Made by a program: the position numbers and the translations under genes
Assembly (NCBI GenBank): GCA_026122225.1
Contig: JANEZZ010000303.1
Span: forward strand, 7,501 to 71,500
Source: Heloderma charlesbogerti
Lineage: Eukaryota; Chordata; Lepidosauria; Squamata; Helodermatidae
Reading direction: 5' to 3'
Length of the DNA stretch: 64,000 nt
Part shown: in pieces, positions 43,067-54,215 of the stretch
How positions within the stretch are numbered: the first letter of the stretch is position 1
Layout of the letters: every line of letters starts with the position of its first letter
Notes under the pieces: generated by a model
The model's database searches: none
Seen by the model: only the letters and a program-made list of their open reading frames with translations
What the model was told of the DNA's origin: nothing

Positions 43067-45152
43067 GCGGATGTACTTGGCAGGGAGGCGACCCAAGGAC
43101 CGAAAGAAAAAAAATGGGGAAAAGAATAATGCTGGAGATCCATCTCTCAATGACACCCTGTTTGAAGAAAGACAGCCAAGCAGGGCCCAAGACTACTGGA
43201 ACATGACACCTGCAGGTGACCTGGGTAGTGCACAAACAGAGGCCATCAAGCCAGTTCTAACACTTTGTGCCCAGCCCCATAACAGAAAAACTCAAGATCC
43301 CCATATACCTATGGCTTTAGGTGATATATATCTGGAAGAAAAACAAGAAGAATATGATGAAAAAACAAACACAGATACCTTTCACACACAAAGCAAAACA
43401 CGGCAACAAAAGGAGGGATTAGATAACCTGTGTTTATTATCTGTAGATATAGAAAAGAAAAGCTTAGTAGGTGCTGTATCAGCAGGCATGCCCCTTGAAA
43501 AGGGGAAGGACCATCTAGTTATGCCGGCCAAAGAAAACAGACAATCTGGAAAGCCTGAATTGCTAAGTGAATTGCTCCATGAAGTTGCCTATGAAAAGGA
43601 GCAACAAGAAGGAGGAGACCATGCAAGTATTATATTGGAAGGTGCACCCTGCCAGAGGCAGCTGAAGCAGGAGCACCAAGATCTGCCACTCCAGGAGCTA
43701 CAACAGACTAGAGAGCTACTCACATTGGCTACCAATGAAAATAAACTGCAGGAAGACCAAAACACCAGTACTGATTCTGAGGGTGGAACCCCTTTGCAGG
43801 AACTGCTCAGCCAACCAGCTGTACGATGTCAGGAGGAACAGCAGGCTTTGGGGCAACAAGGACTAGTTGTGGGTGTTACACATAGCATGGAGAAACAAGT
43901 GGCCTGGAGCCAGATGAATTCTGTATCTAAAGGAGATGCCCACAAAGAGGACCAAGATCACCAAGATAGGCCCTGTGAGGAGGCACAGCAGGCTGTAGAA
44001 CTAAAATACCCAGACATTTTGTCCACCATGTGTGGCAATCATGAACAAGAACAGCCAGGAGTGCAGCAGCATCTAGACTTTGTCACAGAAGCCTCTTCCA
44101 ACAAGATAGAGTACAGTTACCTAAACTTGCTTGACCAGGAAAACCAGCCACTTGTTACACCAAAAGCTATGAGCTTTTCATTCCAGGGCACAACCTGTGA
44201 GAAGGAACAGGCAGAAGCACAAGCCATTAGAAACTCCACATCAGATGTTATTCTCAGCAAGGTAGAAGACCACCCGTATGTTCCCCACCAGGTGGCTCTA
44301 CAAGCGGTTGTGCCAGAGAACACAACCCTATTGCCCCTGGGGGCAATGTATACAATGGATCTGCAAAAACTAGCTTATATAAACCCTTTGCCTGAGGATG
44401 TTGCTGTCCACATTACAAAGCAGAAGCACCCAGAGACACAGCAGCTTCTTTTACTGGAACAAGTTATCACCAATCATAGCATAACTGAAGAAAAGGAACA
44501 GCAAGAAGGACTAGATCATGCACATTCTGGAGCTAAAGGCACTGCTTATATTGAAGAACAGGAGACCCAAGAGCCTATTGTATCAGAAGACAATAGCATA
44601 GTGCCTGACAATGTAAACTATGAGAAAGAACAGCAAAGGAAATTGGCCTGTGGAGATTCTGGGCCCGAGGGCATTTATGACAAGGAAGATCAGAACCTCC
44701 AGGGTACTCTTTACTTGGATGTACAGCAGCCTCTAGGTCTTGGAAAGCTCAGCTCTTTGCCTCTGAATGGAACCTTTGAAGAAGAACAGTGTGCAACAAA
44801 GGGCAACACAAACTCTGGCAACCTAGAAATTCACTCTCTGGATGAAGAGCCAGAAGAACAGGATGATCAGTTCAACATGCACGTATTTGCATCCTCTAAA
44901 GAGAAAGAAGCAACACAGGAACAAGAAGAGCAACAGCCCACTATGTCTCCACAGGTAGGATGTAACAAAGAAGGGGAGCAACTGGAGGCATGGCACATCC
45001 AAACGGCCCCATTCATACCATATGAGGTGCAGCAGCAAAGGGAACAATTGAACCTGGGCATGACCTGTGATGAACATCAGAAGGAGGAAAAACAGGGTCT
45101 GTCAAACACCACATTCCCTTGTAATACCAGGGAAGATGAGGGGCATATGTAA
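43067..45152 (+). CDS. Large exon of an unknown Glu/Gln-rich protein
   Basis: About 695 uninterrupted codons in an otherwise stop-rich window. It opens RMYLAGRRPKDRKKKNGEKN, a basic patch continuing from the previous exon, and then becomes acidic and rich in Glu, Gln, Leu and His. It has no globular domain I recognise. Degenerate motifs recur: EKEQQEGGDHAS (about 43592), CEKEQAEAQ (44194), EEKEQQEGLDHAHSG (44487), YEKEQQRKLACGDSG (44619) and several EEQQ or QELQQ units. Hydrophobic membrane segments and coiled-coil heptads are not obvious. Joined with 42660-42781 it gives 735 residues ending DEGHM and TAA. The same stop overlaps a donor-like GTAAGG (45149), so the exon may instead be internal. 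I do not recognise the gene. Confidence 0.72.
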
Positions 45153-45420
45153 GGTAGCCATTTCCTCCATTTGAGGCAAAATCCTCAAAATTTCTACTTT
45201 CACTGTCTCAGAAACTATTTCTGCTGAAATATGGAAGTCAAAAAGAGATATTATTGCTTTTTAAAAATTTTGCACAAAGGTACAGTATATATGTAGACAA
45301 AGACAAAAAGTAAAATTGGAAATAACTGCTGTATTATGACTGTTCATTGAGCCCATTTGTTTAATAGCATATGCTGCTGCAACATTACAAGGGAATGAAA
45401 TATTAAGAGAACAGAACATT
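45153..45420. other. 3' flank of the large exon
   Basis: AT-rich sequence. It would be 3' UTR if the TAA at 45150 is used, or intron if the donor at 45149 is used. No canonical AATAAA was noticed close to the stop. Confidence 0.35.
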
Positions 45421-45815
45421 GAATCATAGAGGTGGAAGGGGCCATTTAGGCTATTGAGTCCAACCCCCTCCTCAGTGTAGGAATCCAGTTTAAAGCATCC
45501 CTAATAGATGGTTGTCCTGTCTCCACTCTTGAATACCTCCAGCGACGGAGAGACCACTACCACCCTAGGAAATTAGTTCCATTATCTGACTATTTTGACC
45601 ATTAATACGTTTTTCTTGATGTTCAACCAAAATCTGCCTTCCTGTAACTTAAGCCCGTCATCTCTGTCCTATAATCTTGGATGTTAGAGAACAGGTCACG
45701 GCCCTCTTCTGTATGACAACCCTTTAAATGCTTGAAAAGTGCTATCATATCCCCACTCATTCTTCTCTTCTCAAGGCTGAACATACCCAATTCCTTCAGT
45801 CTTTCCTCCTGAGGC
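45421..45815 (-). mobile_element. CR1 LINE, antisense 3' end
   Basis: GAATCATAGAGGTGGAAGGG, then GAGTCCAACCCCCTCCTCAG, and the minus-strand peptide MFSLEKRRMSGDMIALFKHL with GRDLFSNIQDYR form the typical CR1 C-terminus and 3' UTR. It lies just after the gene's large exon. Confidence 0.88.
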
Positions 45816-48286
45816 TTAGATATGGGGCAGAAAGTTTTATGGATACAACATGAAGATGTTACCCAAGGTAGGTAGTCACTAACTAGTGAAATCACAAACC
45901 CATAATCTCTAGTATGTTAAGAATGAATGTGCCAATTCACACATTACATAGTTCCAGTGTGGGAGACACTTGGTTGAACAAGTAAATTTTGGGGAATATT
46001 ATGACACTGGAAAGCTGTGCCTATAAAAAGCCTGCATATGCAACTGTCATGCATTATGACTGGAGCAGGGATGAATCCCTCCCCAACCCTGCAGTTTGGA
46101 AATGGTTTGCTTGAACTGAACTATTCAGCCAGGTGTCGGAACTAAGTCCAAGTTAGTATTTTGGTGGTCTGATACCTTTCCCAGACACTTAGAGACCTGT
46201 ATGGCCTAGTGTCAGTTGATGACATCACTGCTGTGCGCAAAGGCCATGGAGAGTAGGCCCTAATGTAGGCTTCCTATTATGAATATTGCCCTCTCTGCTG
46301 CTTTCTGTATTGTGATGTTTACCAGTTCTGAAGAGAGTGGCAGGAAAGGTCAGACATCTGGCACGGAGGCCTCAGGCTTCAACTCTTCCACACATGCATG
46401 GTACTATGACAAATGGGTGAGAAGACCAAAGGGTCAATAGACCAATTTTCCAATTGGGAGGCATCATCCTGGCTCAAATAAGGAATGCTATATTATTCAT
46501 ATTGGATTCTGCCAATGCACTGCTTATGCACTAAACTAATAAACTAATACAGTTAATTGAATCCTACATATCTAGATCTGCCATTCCTGTGGCCACCACA
46601 CATGCTCAATCCTCATTGGTGTTTTTTTCCCCCCAGTTGTGCTGAACTGCAGGGCTTAGGAACACCCCGATAATGCTAATATATCCCTCTTGTTTCTCAG
46701 TGAATCATTTTGGCTCCATTTCTTTTGGCACGGGGGCACTGAGTAGTCCCACCATTAGACAACTAGAATACTAGAAAAATCTAACTATGAGATATATGTA
46801 CATTTCTTCCTTGAAACAGGAGACTCAAAATGTAACACACTTGCACACACACCCAATGCAATTGCATGCTAATGAGAGAGCACAACCTTGGCACAACCAA
46901 GGTCCAAGACACTCTAAAAGAAAAACATCAAAATGGCAGACCTTACATATACCCTTGAAAAGTTACGGTGCTTCCTCTTTAACTGCAAATCTGAAATGTA
47001 CAACATTTAATGCAAGAGACCCTGATTTCTTGAAAAGTCAGAATGCGAGTCACATTTGTACAACCTTCCCACCAAAGAGGTGCCATAAATATTCCTCCAA
47101 ATAGTTAAGCCAGTAAGCTGAAATTTAGTACAGACATAGCACAAGAGCCCCTTCATTACTTGAAAAGTCTGAAAGGGAGATGTTTTTACATCTAACAGTC
47201 AAAGCTCAGGACATGATGTGCAGCTATAGCACAGCAACACACGAGCAGACCGTTGGGAGTTCTGTTGTCCCTTCACACCCTTGACTCAGCCAGCCCTTGG
47301 AAGATTTTCAGTAGCAGCCAGGAATGTGTATTTGTGCTTGCAGAATACAAGTCTAGTATTTACTAGTGTGTTATAATATTTAATTGTATCTACAACATGG
47401 ATCTTATAGCATGAGTTCTCAAACTTTATTATAGCAAGCACTCTCAGCCCAAGACAATAAACAGAGAGTGAAATTCAGCATTGTCAGAGTAGACGTCATC
47501 TTATGCAATGGGATTTTCCCTGCCTCTCCTTCCCCCTGCAACCCAGCACACACACCCCATCTGCTTTAGAGGGCCCCCAATACTGCAGAGTAGATTTCGA
47601 AAGTGTGTACAGTCAGGGAAGAGAGGTGCAAAACTTTAGAATTAAGCTTGAGGTCAATGTGGAAATTGACAGGAGGACAACTTTAATGGGCTCAGAGTTA
47701 CAAACAGCCTCCATTTCAGGAGTGTTCATATGTGTCAGGTACCACAACTTTCTCAAAAACAAAAAAAGAAAGAAAATAGTGTGGTGAGTGATGGGAACAA
47801 TACTAAGTCCATCCGAACTTGACTTTTTCACTGGATCTGGAACACCATCAACATGATCACCAGCATAATCATTCAACACAAAAAGTTCCAAGTGCATAAC
47901 ATATAAAGAATTATCCGGTACATCCCCAGGGCATTCCTTGGAGTATAGAATAAAAGAGGGAGCCCGAATCATTTCCATGAGCACACTGGAGCTCAGTGGA
48001 GCCTTAGATTTTGTCCCAACCTTTGGACAGGTTCAATGACAGCCACTTTAAACTGACTTAGACATTAAGAAAGACCAGACATGCCCCTTGATCCAGTTGA
48101 GATGTATACAAAAATTGAGCATACTCTAATTTACTAGTCATGCCTCCATGGGGGGATTCCTCTAATACTTTGGGGTGATTCACACGTTCAACTCCCACTT
48201 ATTTCCTCTGTGTGACATTGTACATAGCCACAAGGAACACCAGGCTTTACAAAGATGCAATGATTTCTATGATCACAAGTACTGTA
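45816..48286. other. No recognised gene
   Basis: About 2.5 kb of AT-rich sequence. Short open frames (46787-47104, 47503-47787) have no splice context or family resemblance. It may be intron of the Glu/Gln-rich gene. Confidence 0.45.
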
Positions 48287-48294
48287 GCTTGAAA

Positions 48295-48839
48295 CAGGGA
48301 TGGGCAAATCTGCCAATCTTGATCTTGTTCAGGTTCTCAGTTTTCCACCATTAGGGTCATCCCATCTCAGTTCCACATGAGCTTTTTTCTGCACAGAAAT
48401 TTATATTTTTCAAATATATGAATTTTGTACATATGCACCCATGGACTAAAATGTGTTTGTGTGCATTTTTGAAATGTACACATTTTCCTTGCATTTTTTT
48501 CAAATGAGTGCATATTGTCAAATTTATTTATTTATTTATTAAATTTATTAATTGCCCATCTGGCTGGTCACCCAGCCACTCTGGGTGATGCACAGAGTGT
48601 GTAATAAAACAGTTTAAAACAATAAAATTCTACAGTAAGAACATCATATTTCTAAAAACCCACCTAACCCACCCCAAATGCCTGCCTGAACAACCACGTT
48701 TTTAATGCGCAGCGGAAGCTCATTAAAGAGGGGGCATGGTGGAGTTCCCTAGGGAGGGAGTTCCACAGAGTGATAATCACAGACAAACTGAATAATCTCA
48801 CATTAAAATACAAATTCAACAAATGTCTCACCCATCCCT
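48295..48839. mobile_element. hAT-like MITE with a nested L2-like 3' end
   Basis: The ends CAGGGATGGGC and CCCATCCCT are inverted. Flanks GCTTGAAA (48287-48294) and ACTTGAAA (48840-48847) match at 7 of 8. The left half has TTTGTGTGCATTTTTGAAAT, shared with the element at 50580-51007. At about 48520-48790 an antisense L2-like 3' end is inserted (ATTGCCCATCTGGCTGGTCA, CCAGCCACTCTGGGTGATGC), with a TTTA repeat marking its tail. Confidence 0.75.
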
Positions 48840-48847
48840 ACTTGAAA

Positions 48848-49367
48848 AAGGTGCAACTGCCGTCATGGAAGTCATTGCCAGTGGTCTCTGTTGAGTGCCC
48901 AGTTGATACACTATCATGAGGATAATGTTAAGTGGGGCTTGCACATATGAACCAACATCCCTAGATCTACAGGATATAGGTGCTTGGCTCAGGTCAGGCC
49001 AGACACAACTAAAACAACCCCTATTAGAGAGCTGAAAAGGACAACTACAAATCCCTAGTATTCTAATAACAACAAAATGCAACTGTTCATAAATAAGCAG
49101 AATCCATTTCACATTTTGTCTTGTAGACAAGTTATGAGCACAAGATTTGTTTCTCCTCTATTTGAAATAATTTGTGCAGTTTGACTTTGATTTTGGAAAC
49201 AACATTTGAACAATTTCATTTCAGATTTACCTGCCAGATATTTTACTGCAGGCTTATTGGATTTTTTGGGGAAGATTTTCACTCCCCTGGTGTGTCAAGC
49301 AATAGTGATATGGTGAAATTTACAAGTACCATATAATGTGTTTATTATGGCTATTTCTCTGCTGCAG
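48848..49367. other. No recognised feature before the candidate exon
   Basis: AT-rich sequence; the last 20 bp form the pyrimidine-containing acceptor region (CTATTTCTCTGCTGCAG). Confidence 0.4.
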
Positions 49368-49524
49368 CAGCCAAGGAAACTCTTTGGGACTAGATAAAAA
49401 GTTTAGTCAAATGTCCTTCAAATCAAAACAAGATAAAAAGGAGATTAGCACCATCAGTGTCAATGCTGCCACTTCCAAAACATATGCTCCAGTAAATCAT
49501 GAAAGCTTTGGGGACTTGCTTTCT
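49368..49524 (+). CDS. Candidate downstream exon of the Glu/Gln-rich gene
   Basis: A tandem acceptor (CTGCAG then CAG, 49362-49370) precedes 157 bp open in one frame, coding SQGNSLGLDKKFSQMSFKSK, QDKKEISTISVNAATSK and TYAPVNHESFGDLLS, followed by a good donor (GTAAGC at 49525). The exon starts with the third base of a codon, which fits the two bases left by a donor at 45149 (AT plus C gives Ile). It ends in phase 0. The peptide is Lys/Ser-rich and not repeat-derived as far as I can see. If used, it would extend the Glu/Gln-rich protein past its apparent stop. It could also belong to another transcript, or be chance. Confidence 0.4.
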
Positions 49525-50579
49525 GTAAGCATCAGTAGCTTATGCTTCCTCTCCCTCTCCCCCCACAATCTATTATTAAAATGCCTTGCCTAAATTTGCG
49601 TACTAAATGGCATGCTACACATTCTCAATGATCTCCAAGTTATTTAAAGGAGAATTATCATCTTCAAACATCTTATTAGAGAAGATGGATTTCTGTACTG
49701 GAGGCAGTCGTTTTTTGTGTTATTTATTCCTGCTCATAACACCAGATATAAGGACATCCAGCAGAATTTCTTTCACGTTATAGAGCAATAATAAAACAAA
49801 TGCAAAAAGGAGTTACAGCTGCCAGAGAGCACTCAGGGCTCAGGAAATCCAGGCTGCCCGCCTCCCACTGGCTTACAGCCATCCCCCAATGCTCAGAGCC
49901 TTCACCACAGCTCAGCAAGGGGGACCATAAACTGGAAAGGCTTGGGACTGGCTGAAGGGTTTTGTTTCATTTTGATCTTCAGAATTCTGTGCCTGCATCA
50001 GAGAACAGCCGGGGCAGCCTGTGTGCCCCTAGCCTCAGGCCTGCCAAGTTCACCCTTTCCTACTGAGTACCACATATACATTTTTAAAGAACTCTGCCAC
50101 TGTGTATTTACCTCTAAAGTGATGCAGAATTATAAACGGCGAAAATGGGCTGTGGATAAGCCTAGGCTGCCACACAAACACCAGGAGAATCTAGCACAGT
50201 CTCAGATGTCCTAGTCTGCACAACAGCAAAACTACTGATTGCTCTGATGCCTTCCATGGCCAGTGTTTAAATACATAAACCTTCCTTCTTGTATAGATAT
50301 TACCCCCAAACAAGCATTCTGAAGGTTGATCAAGAATATACCCTTGATCATAGCATCTGTGAGCTGGGTTCGTATTGGAAGGCACTTAGGGCTATATTCT
50401 TGATGCCTGTTCCACAATGACAGATTCCTTTTCCCTTGCAAAAACTGGGGAACCTGCTCTCTATCCATTCCCAAAACAGGTGTGAAACTGCTCTTTTTTG
50501 TCACAGCTGTGCCACTGCAGGGACAGGTAGAGCATTGACAAGAACACAGACCCTTGGCCCCCTGTACTGCTTAATCATA
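49525..50579. other. No recognised gene
   Basis: About 1 kb of ordinary sequence, presumably intron or intergenic. Confidence 0.4.
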
Positions 50580-51007
50580 AGAATGTGTGAATCAGCAAAA
50601 CACGAGCTCATTGAAGTTCTCCAAATTCCACCTCGAAGTGTGTTCCATCTCATATCTGTTTCAGGTTGTGAGCTTTTTTTAGCATGAAAATTCATATGTA
50701 CTTTTGTGTGTATTTTTCCAAATGTAGGCATCAATTGTGTGCATCTTTGAAATGTATACATTCTTCTCCCACTGATTAAAGTGAGTTTGTGCACATTTTT
50801 CAAAAATATGCATTTTTCATGTGCATTTTTCAAATGTACCCATGCTGTTGAATACCGGGGGGGGGGGGGAGAGGCCTGCGAATTACATTGCAAGCTCAGA
50901 AATGTACAAAATTCAACTGCAGATTGCGTCAGTGTTCAGTCTGGGAGTTGTGAACTGTGTAAATCCTGATCAAAAATGAACTGAAACTAATTTCTCATAC
51001 ATTCCTA
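50580..51007. mobile_element. hAT-like MITE related to the one at 48295
   Basis: It shares the order CATCTCATATCTGTTTCAG, GAGCTTTTTT, ATTTTTCCAAATG and TTTGTGCACATTTTTCAAA with 48295-48520. The ends (GAATGTGTGAATC and CATACATTCCT) are decayed forms of the inverted termini. It contains a G run of about 12 (50860-50871). The flanks CTTAATCA and CTTAAATC are only roughly alike. Confidence 0.55.
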
Positions 51008-51231
51008 CTTAAATCTGTAAGCAACTCCCTCAGTGTAGTGCTCTCCTCTTGAATATGGGAAGTTATTAGAACATCATCAACATCAATTTTTGAGTTCAAA
51101 AATAAGAGACAATGCTGAGTTTGGAAGAAGGATGGAGTGAACGAGAACAAACATTTATTAAATCCAGTGTGTTTCAGATCCTTTTATTTATAATAGTCTT
51201 TCATCACAGAAACTCAAAATAAAGGAGTTTT

Positions 51232-51352
51232 CACATTTGAGTGTACTGCCTCTTGAGCCTCCGGTGCTCCAGACTAGCCTGGAGATGTCAAGGATTGAAC
51301 CTGCATGTCCTTCTGCATGTCCTGCCGCTGAATTACGGTCCTTCCGTTTGCA
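51232..51352 (-). mobile_element. tRNA-derived SINE, copy 2, antisense
   Basis: The reverse complement reads GCTGAATTACGG-type A-box remnants, CATGCAGGTTCAATCCTTG as B box, then ACATCTCCAGGCTAG. It matches the family at 37275 and 61760. Confidence 0.65.
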
Positions 51353-51503
51353 CACTCTCCAATCTGAAAATGAGACCTTTGTTACTTCACCCAGCTCCTG
51401 CTGCATTTTGGGATTAAGCTTTAAGGTTGTCCTCCACAGCCCTGCTCTGACTCTTGAACTCAGCAGGTGTAAAGCTAATTCAATTGCACCAGTTACAAGC
51501 AAT

Positions 51504-51937
51504 TAGGGATGCTGGAGAAATTCAAGACAGACTAAAATCGGTTTGGATTTCTAAGAATCTGACCTGCGGAATCCACTGTGGACTGGCCTCCTCAGGCTGC
51601 GTGGAGTCCATGGACTTTCAGACCTTTAAAAAAAATCTTTCCCAAAATTTATGCAAATTTATTCATAGGAAAATACTCATGTTTCTGCTGAGACATATGC
51701 CATCCTGGAAAATATATGCAGGGAACAGTTGAATGGAATGGGGGACAATATGCTAAATGGTATTACTAACATAAATTACATAATTCTTGAGAACCCTCGT
51801 ATGGAATTATTTGCATATTTTTCCGCATAACAGGAACAAAATTTCAAATCTGTCTGTGAACGGACATTGGAACAAATGACACCACACAATCCATGAAATA
51901 CACATAGGATGGATTTCACAAAATCTAGACATCCCTA
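51504..51937. mobile_element. hAT-like MITE with a perfect 8-bp target duplication
   Basis: 434 bp from TAGGGATGCTGG to AGACATCCCTA. CAAGCAAT flanks it exactly on both sides (51496-51503 and 51938-51945). No coding capacity. Internal sequence is AT-rich and only loosely related to the other TAGGGATG-ended elements in the window. Confidence 0.85.
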
Positions 51938-51945
51938 CAAGCAAT

Positions 51946-52929
51946 GAACATCTCAGTCAATCACACCAAACGTTTCTCTTTTAGAATTCCAGTTAATTGA
52001 ATGGCATCACTAATTTCAGCATCACTAATTTTTTTATTTAGGACGATTACCTCAGCAATAATGAAATGAAGAAGACTCCAACTTTTGGGGGGGCCAAGAC
52101 TTGCCCTTAATTCATTGTCTCCAGAAAAAAAGGAAATATACTACCACTACACCATATAAAGAACTCTGTCCATTGAGACATGAACTTGATGTTATTGCCA
52201 CCTGTCTAATCTATATATTTTCCAGCAGGTATGTGGCACTAATAGATGACCAGGCAACTGCAATTCCTCCCCAAACACTCACTTCTTCTCATCCCCCCAC
52301 CCAACCCTAGGAAACTAGGCATTTGACAATGGATGCTTGATTAATCACAGTTGCACTGAAAGAGGCAAAAGAACATTAGCTCTTTCAAAATGTTGGCATT
52401 TGTTCCTAAGCTACTAAAGGGATATTAAAAAAACAACAACATGGAGACAAAAAGAGGGAAAAAATATCAAAGCCCTCAAGAAAAACCCCAGTACCTTCTA
52501 TGAGAAAGAAATCTTCGCTTCTTACGCTCTTAATAAATAAGCAGAACGTTATAGATTTACTTCATTCTTTCACATAGCTGTTACTAATGTTGCCCTGTGC
52601 TCCAGGTAGACAATACTGTAAATTGCAGAAAGATTTCTTTTCGACATGCCAAATGTTACCCCAAATAAGAAGAAAACCCATTATATTAAAGTAATGTACC
52701 ACTTCAGTAAAAAAGCACAGTATTTAAATGCATTACCTAATTTTATCACATTCAAATCGGAAATGAGTTGCACTAATCAAATGTCCAGCTTTTGTTCCCT
52801 TCAGGCAAAAAAAAGAGCATACTGACAACAGAAATATCTTTATTCTCGTAAATAAAATAACATTTGTAAGTTGCTGGGAGTTAACTTATGGGAAATGATA
52901 TTTAAAACCTACTTATTGTTCACTTTGGG
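51946..52929. other. No recognised gene
   Basis: About 980 bp of AT-rich sequence without supported features. Confidence 0.45.
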
Positions 52930-53175
52930 GGATATCATTGACCCAGTTTGCGTGATCATGGCATGGGTAACAAGCCATGGTGGCTTGTTAACCCCACTGT
53001 GATTGTGCAGGTTCTGTGCCTTATGGATTTCCTCAATTACCCTCACTGGCGCAGCTTGCCATATTGTCCAAATCCAGGCAGCGTGGCTTGTTTGAGGGGG
53101 CAGCAACCCTCAAATAACCCATGGGCTGTTATTGGATTATTTGGGGGTTACTCCCCCCCCAAAACAAGTGACACG
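52930..53175. mobile_element. Probable hAT-like foldback, partial
   Basis: GTAACAAGCCATGGTGGCTT then GTTAACCCCAC, and near the other end CAAATAACCCATGGGCTG with GGGGGTTACTCC, resemble the hairpin arms of the element at 32906-34058 (AAATAAGCC, GGGTTAA). It abuts, and probably truncates, the CR1-clade copy on its right. The boundaries are uncertain. Confidence 0.45.
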
Positions 53176-53965
53176 ATCCCAGCTGTTGTAACCTTCTCTC
53201 ATAGGGGAGATGCTCCAGCCCCTTGATCATTTTAGTTGCCCTTTTCTGCACTTTTTCCAGCTCTACAATATCTTTTTTTAGGTGTGGTGACCAGAACAGC
53301 ACACAGTATTCCATGTGTGGTCGCACCATAGATTTGTATAAGTATGATATTGGCAGTATGATATTGGCAGTGTTATTCTCAATTCCTTTTCTAATTATGC
53401 CTAACATGGAGTTTGCCTTTTTTACAGCAGCCGCACATTGGGCTGACATTTTCATTGAGCTGTCCACCACAACTTCAAGATCTCTTCCTTGGTCAGTCAC
53501 CACTAGCTCGGATCCCATCAGGCCAGGGTATACTTGAAGTTGGGATTGTTTGCCCCAGCATGCATCGCTTTACGCTTGCTTGCATTGAACTGCATTTGCC
53601 ATTTAGATGCCCATTCTCCCAATTTGGAGAGATTGTTTTGGAGCTCTTCACAATCCCTTTTTGTTTTAACCACCCTAAATAATTTGGTGTCATCTGCAAA
53701 CTTGGCCACTTCACTGCTTGCTCCTAATTCCAGATAATTTATGAACATGTTGAAAAGCATTGGTCTTAATACAGATCCCTGTGGGACCCCACTGTTTACT
53801 TCCTTTCCTTGGGAGAATTTACCATTTATTCCTACTCTCCGCTTTCTGTTCTTTAAGCAGTTACTGATCCATAAGAGGACCCATCCTCTTATTCCATGAC
53901 TGCTACGTTTGCTCAGGAGTCTTTGGTGAGGGGCTTTGTCAAAAGCTTTTTGGAAGTCCAAGTAA
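53176..53965 (-). pseudogene. CR1-clade LINE fragment, antisense
   Basis: On the minus strand, MDFQKAFDKAPHQRL, VPQGSVLRPMLFNMFINYLE, FADDTKLFRVVKTKRD and then KMSAQCAAAVKKANSMLGII, YKSMVRPHMEYCVLFWSPHL and [18 protein letters not shown]. It is the same family as 29031-35285, less decayed, cut off 5' at the DFQKAFD motif (FADD present) and lacking the 3' end. One in-frame ORF covers 53961-53518, then the frame shifts. Confidence 0.88.
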
Positions 53966-54215
53966 ATGGAGGGGAGGAAACCATAGAAGCGTTGTTACAA
54001 TGATTCCTATGTGCCATACGGCCTCCCTGCTTCCCACTCTGAAGTCCCCAGCTAGACAGCCAAAATTGGGTGTCTAGCCGCAAATGCAGGGCAGCCGGAG
54101 TGAGGAGGAGAGGACCCCCTGCATGCTCTGCCTGCCCTGCATTGGATAGTCATCTGCCTCCAAGTTTGGAGGTGGCCAACTATCCCAACTGATTGCACCC
54201 TTAGAAATCAAGATG
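53966..54215 (-). mobile_element. Unnamed interspersed repeat, copy 2
   Basis: The reverse complement of 54030-54215 contains GTTGGCCACCTCCAAACTTG, CTATCCAATGCAGGGCAGGC and GCGGCTAGACAC, matching 28077-28250 in order. The first 60 bp are not assigned. Confidence 0.55.
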
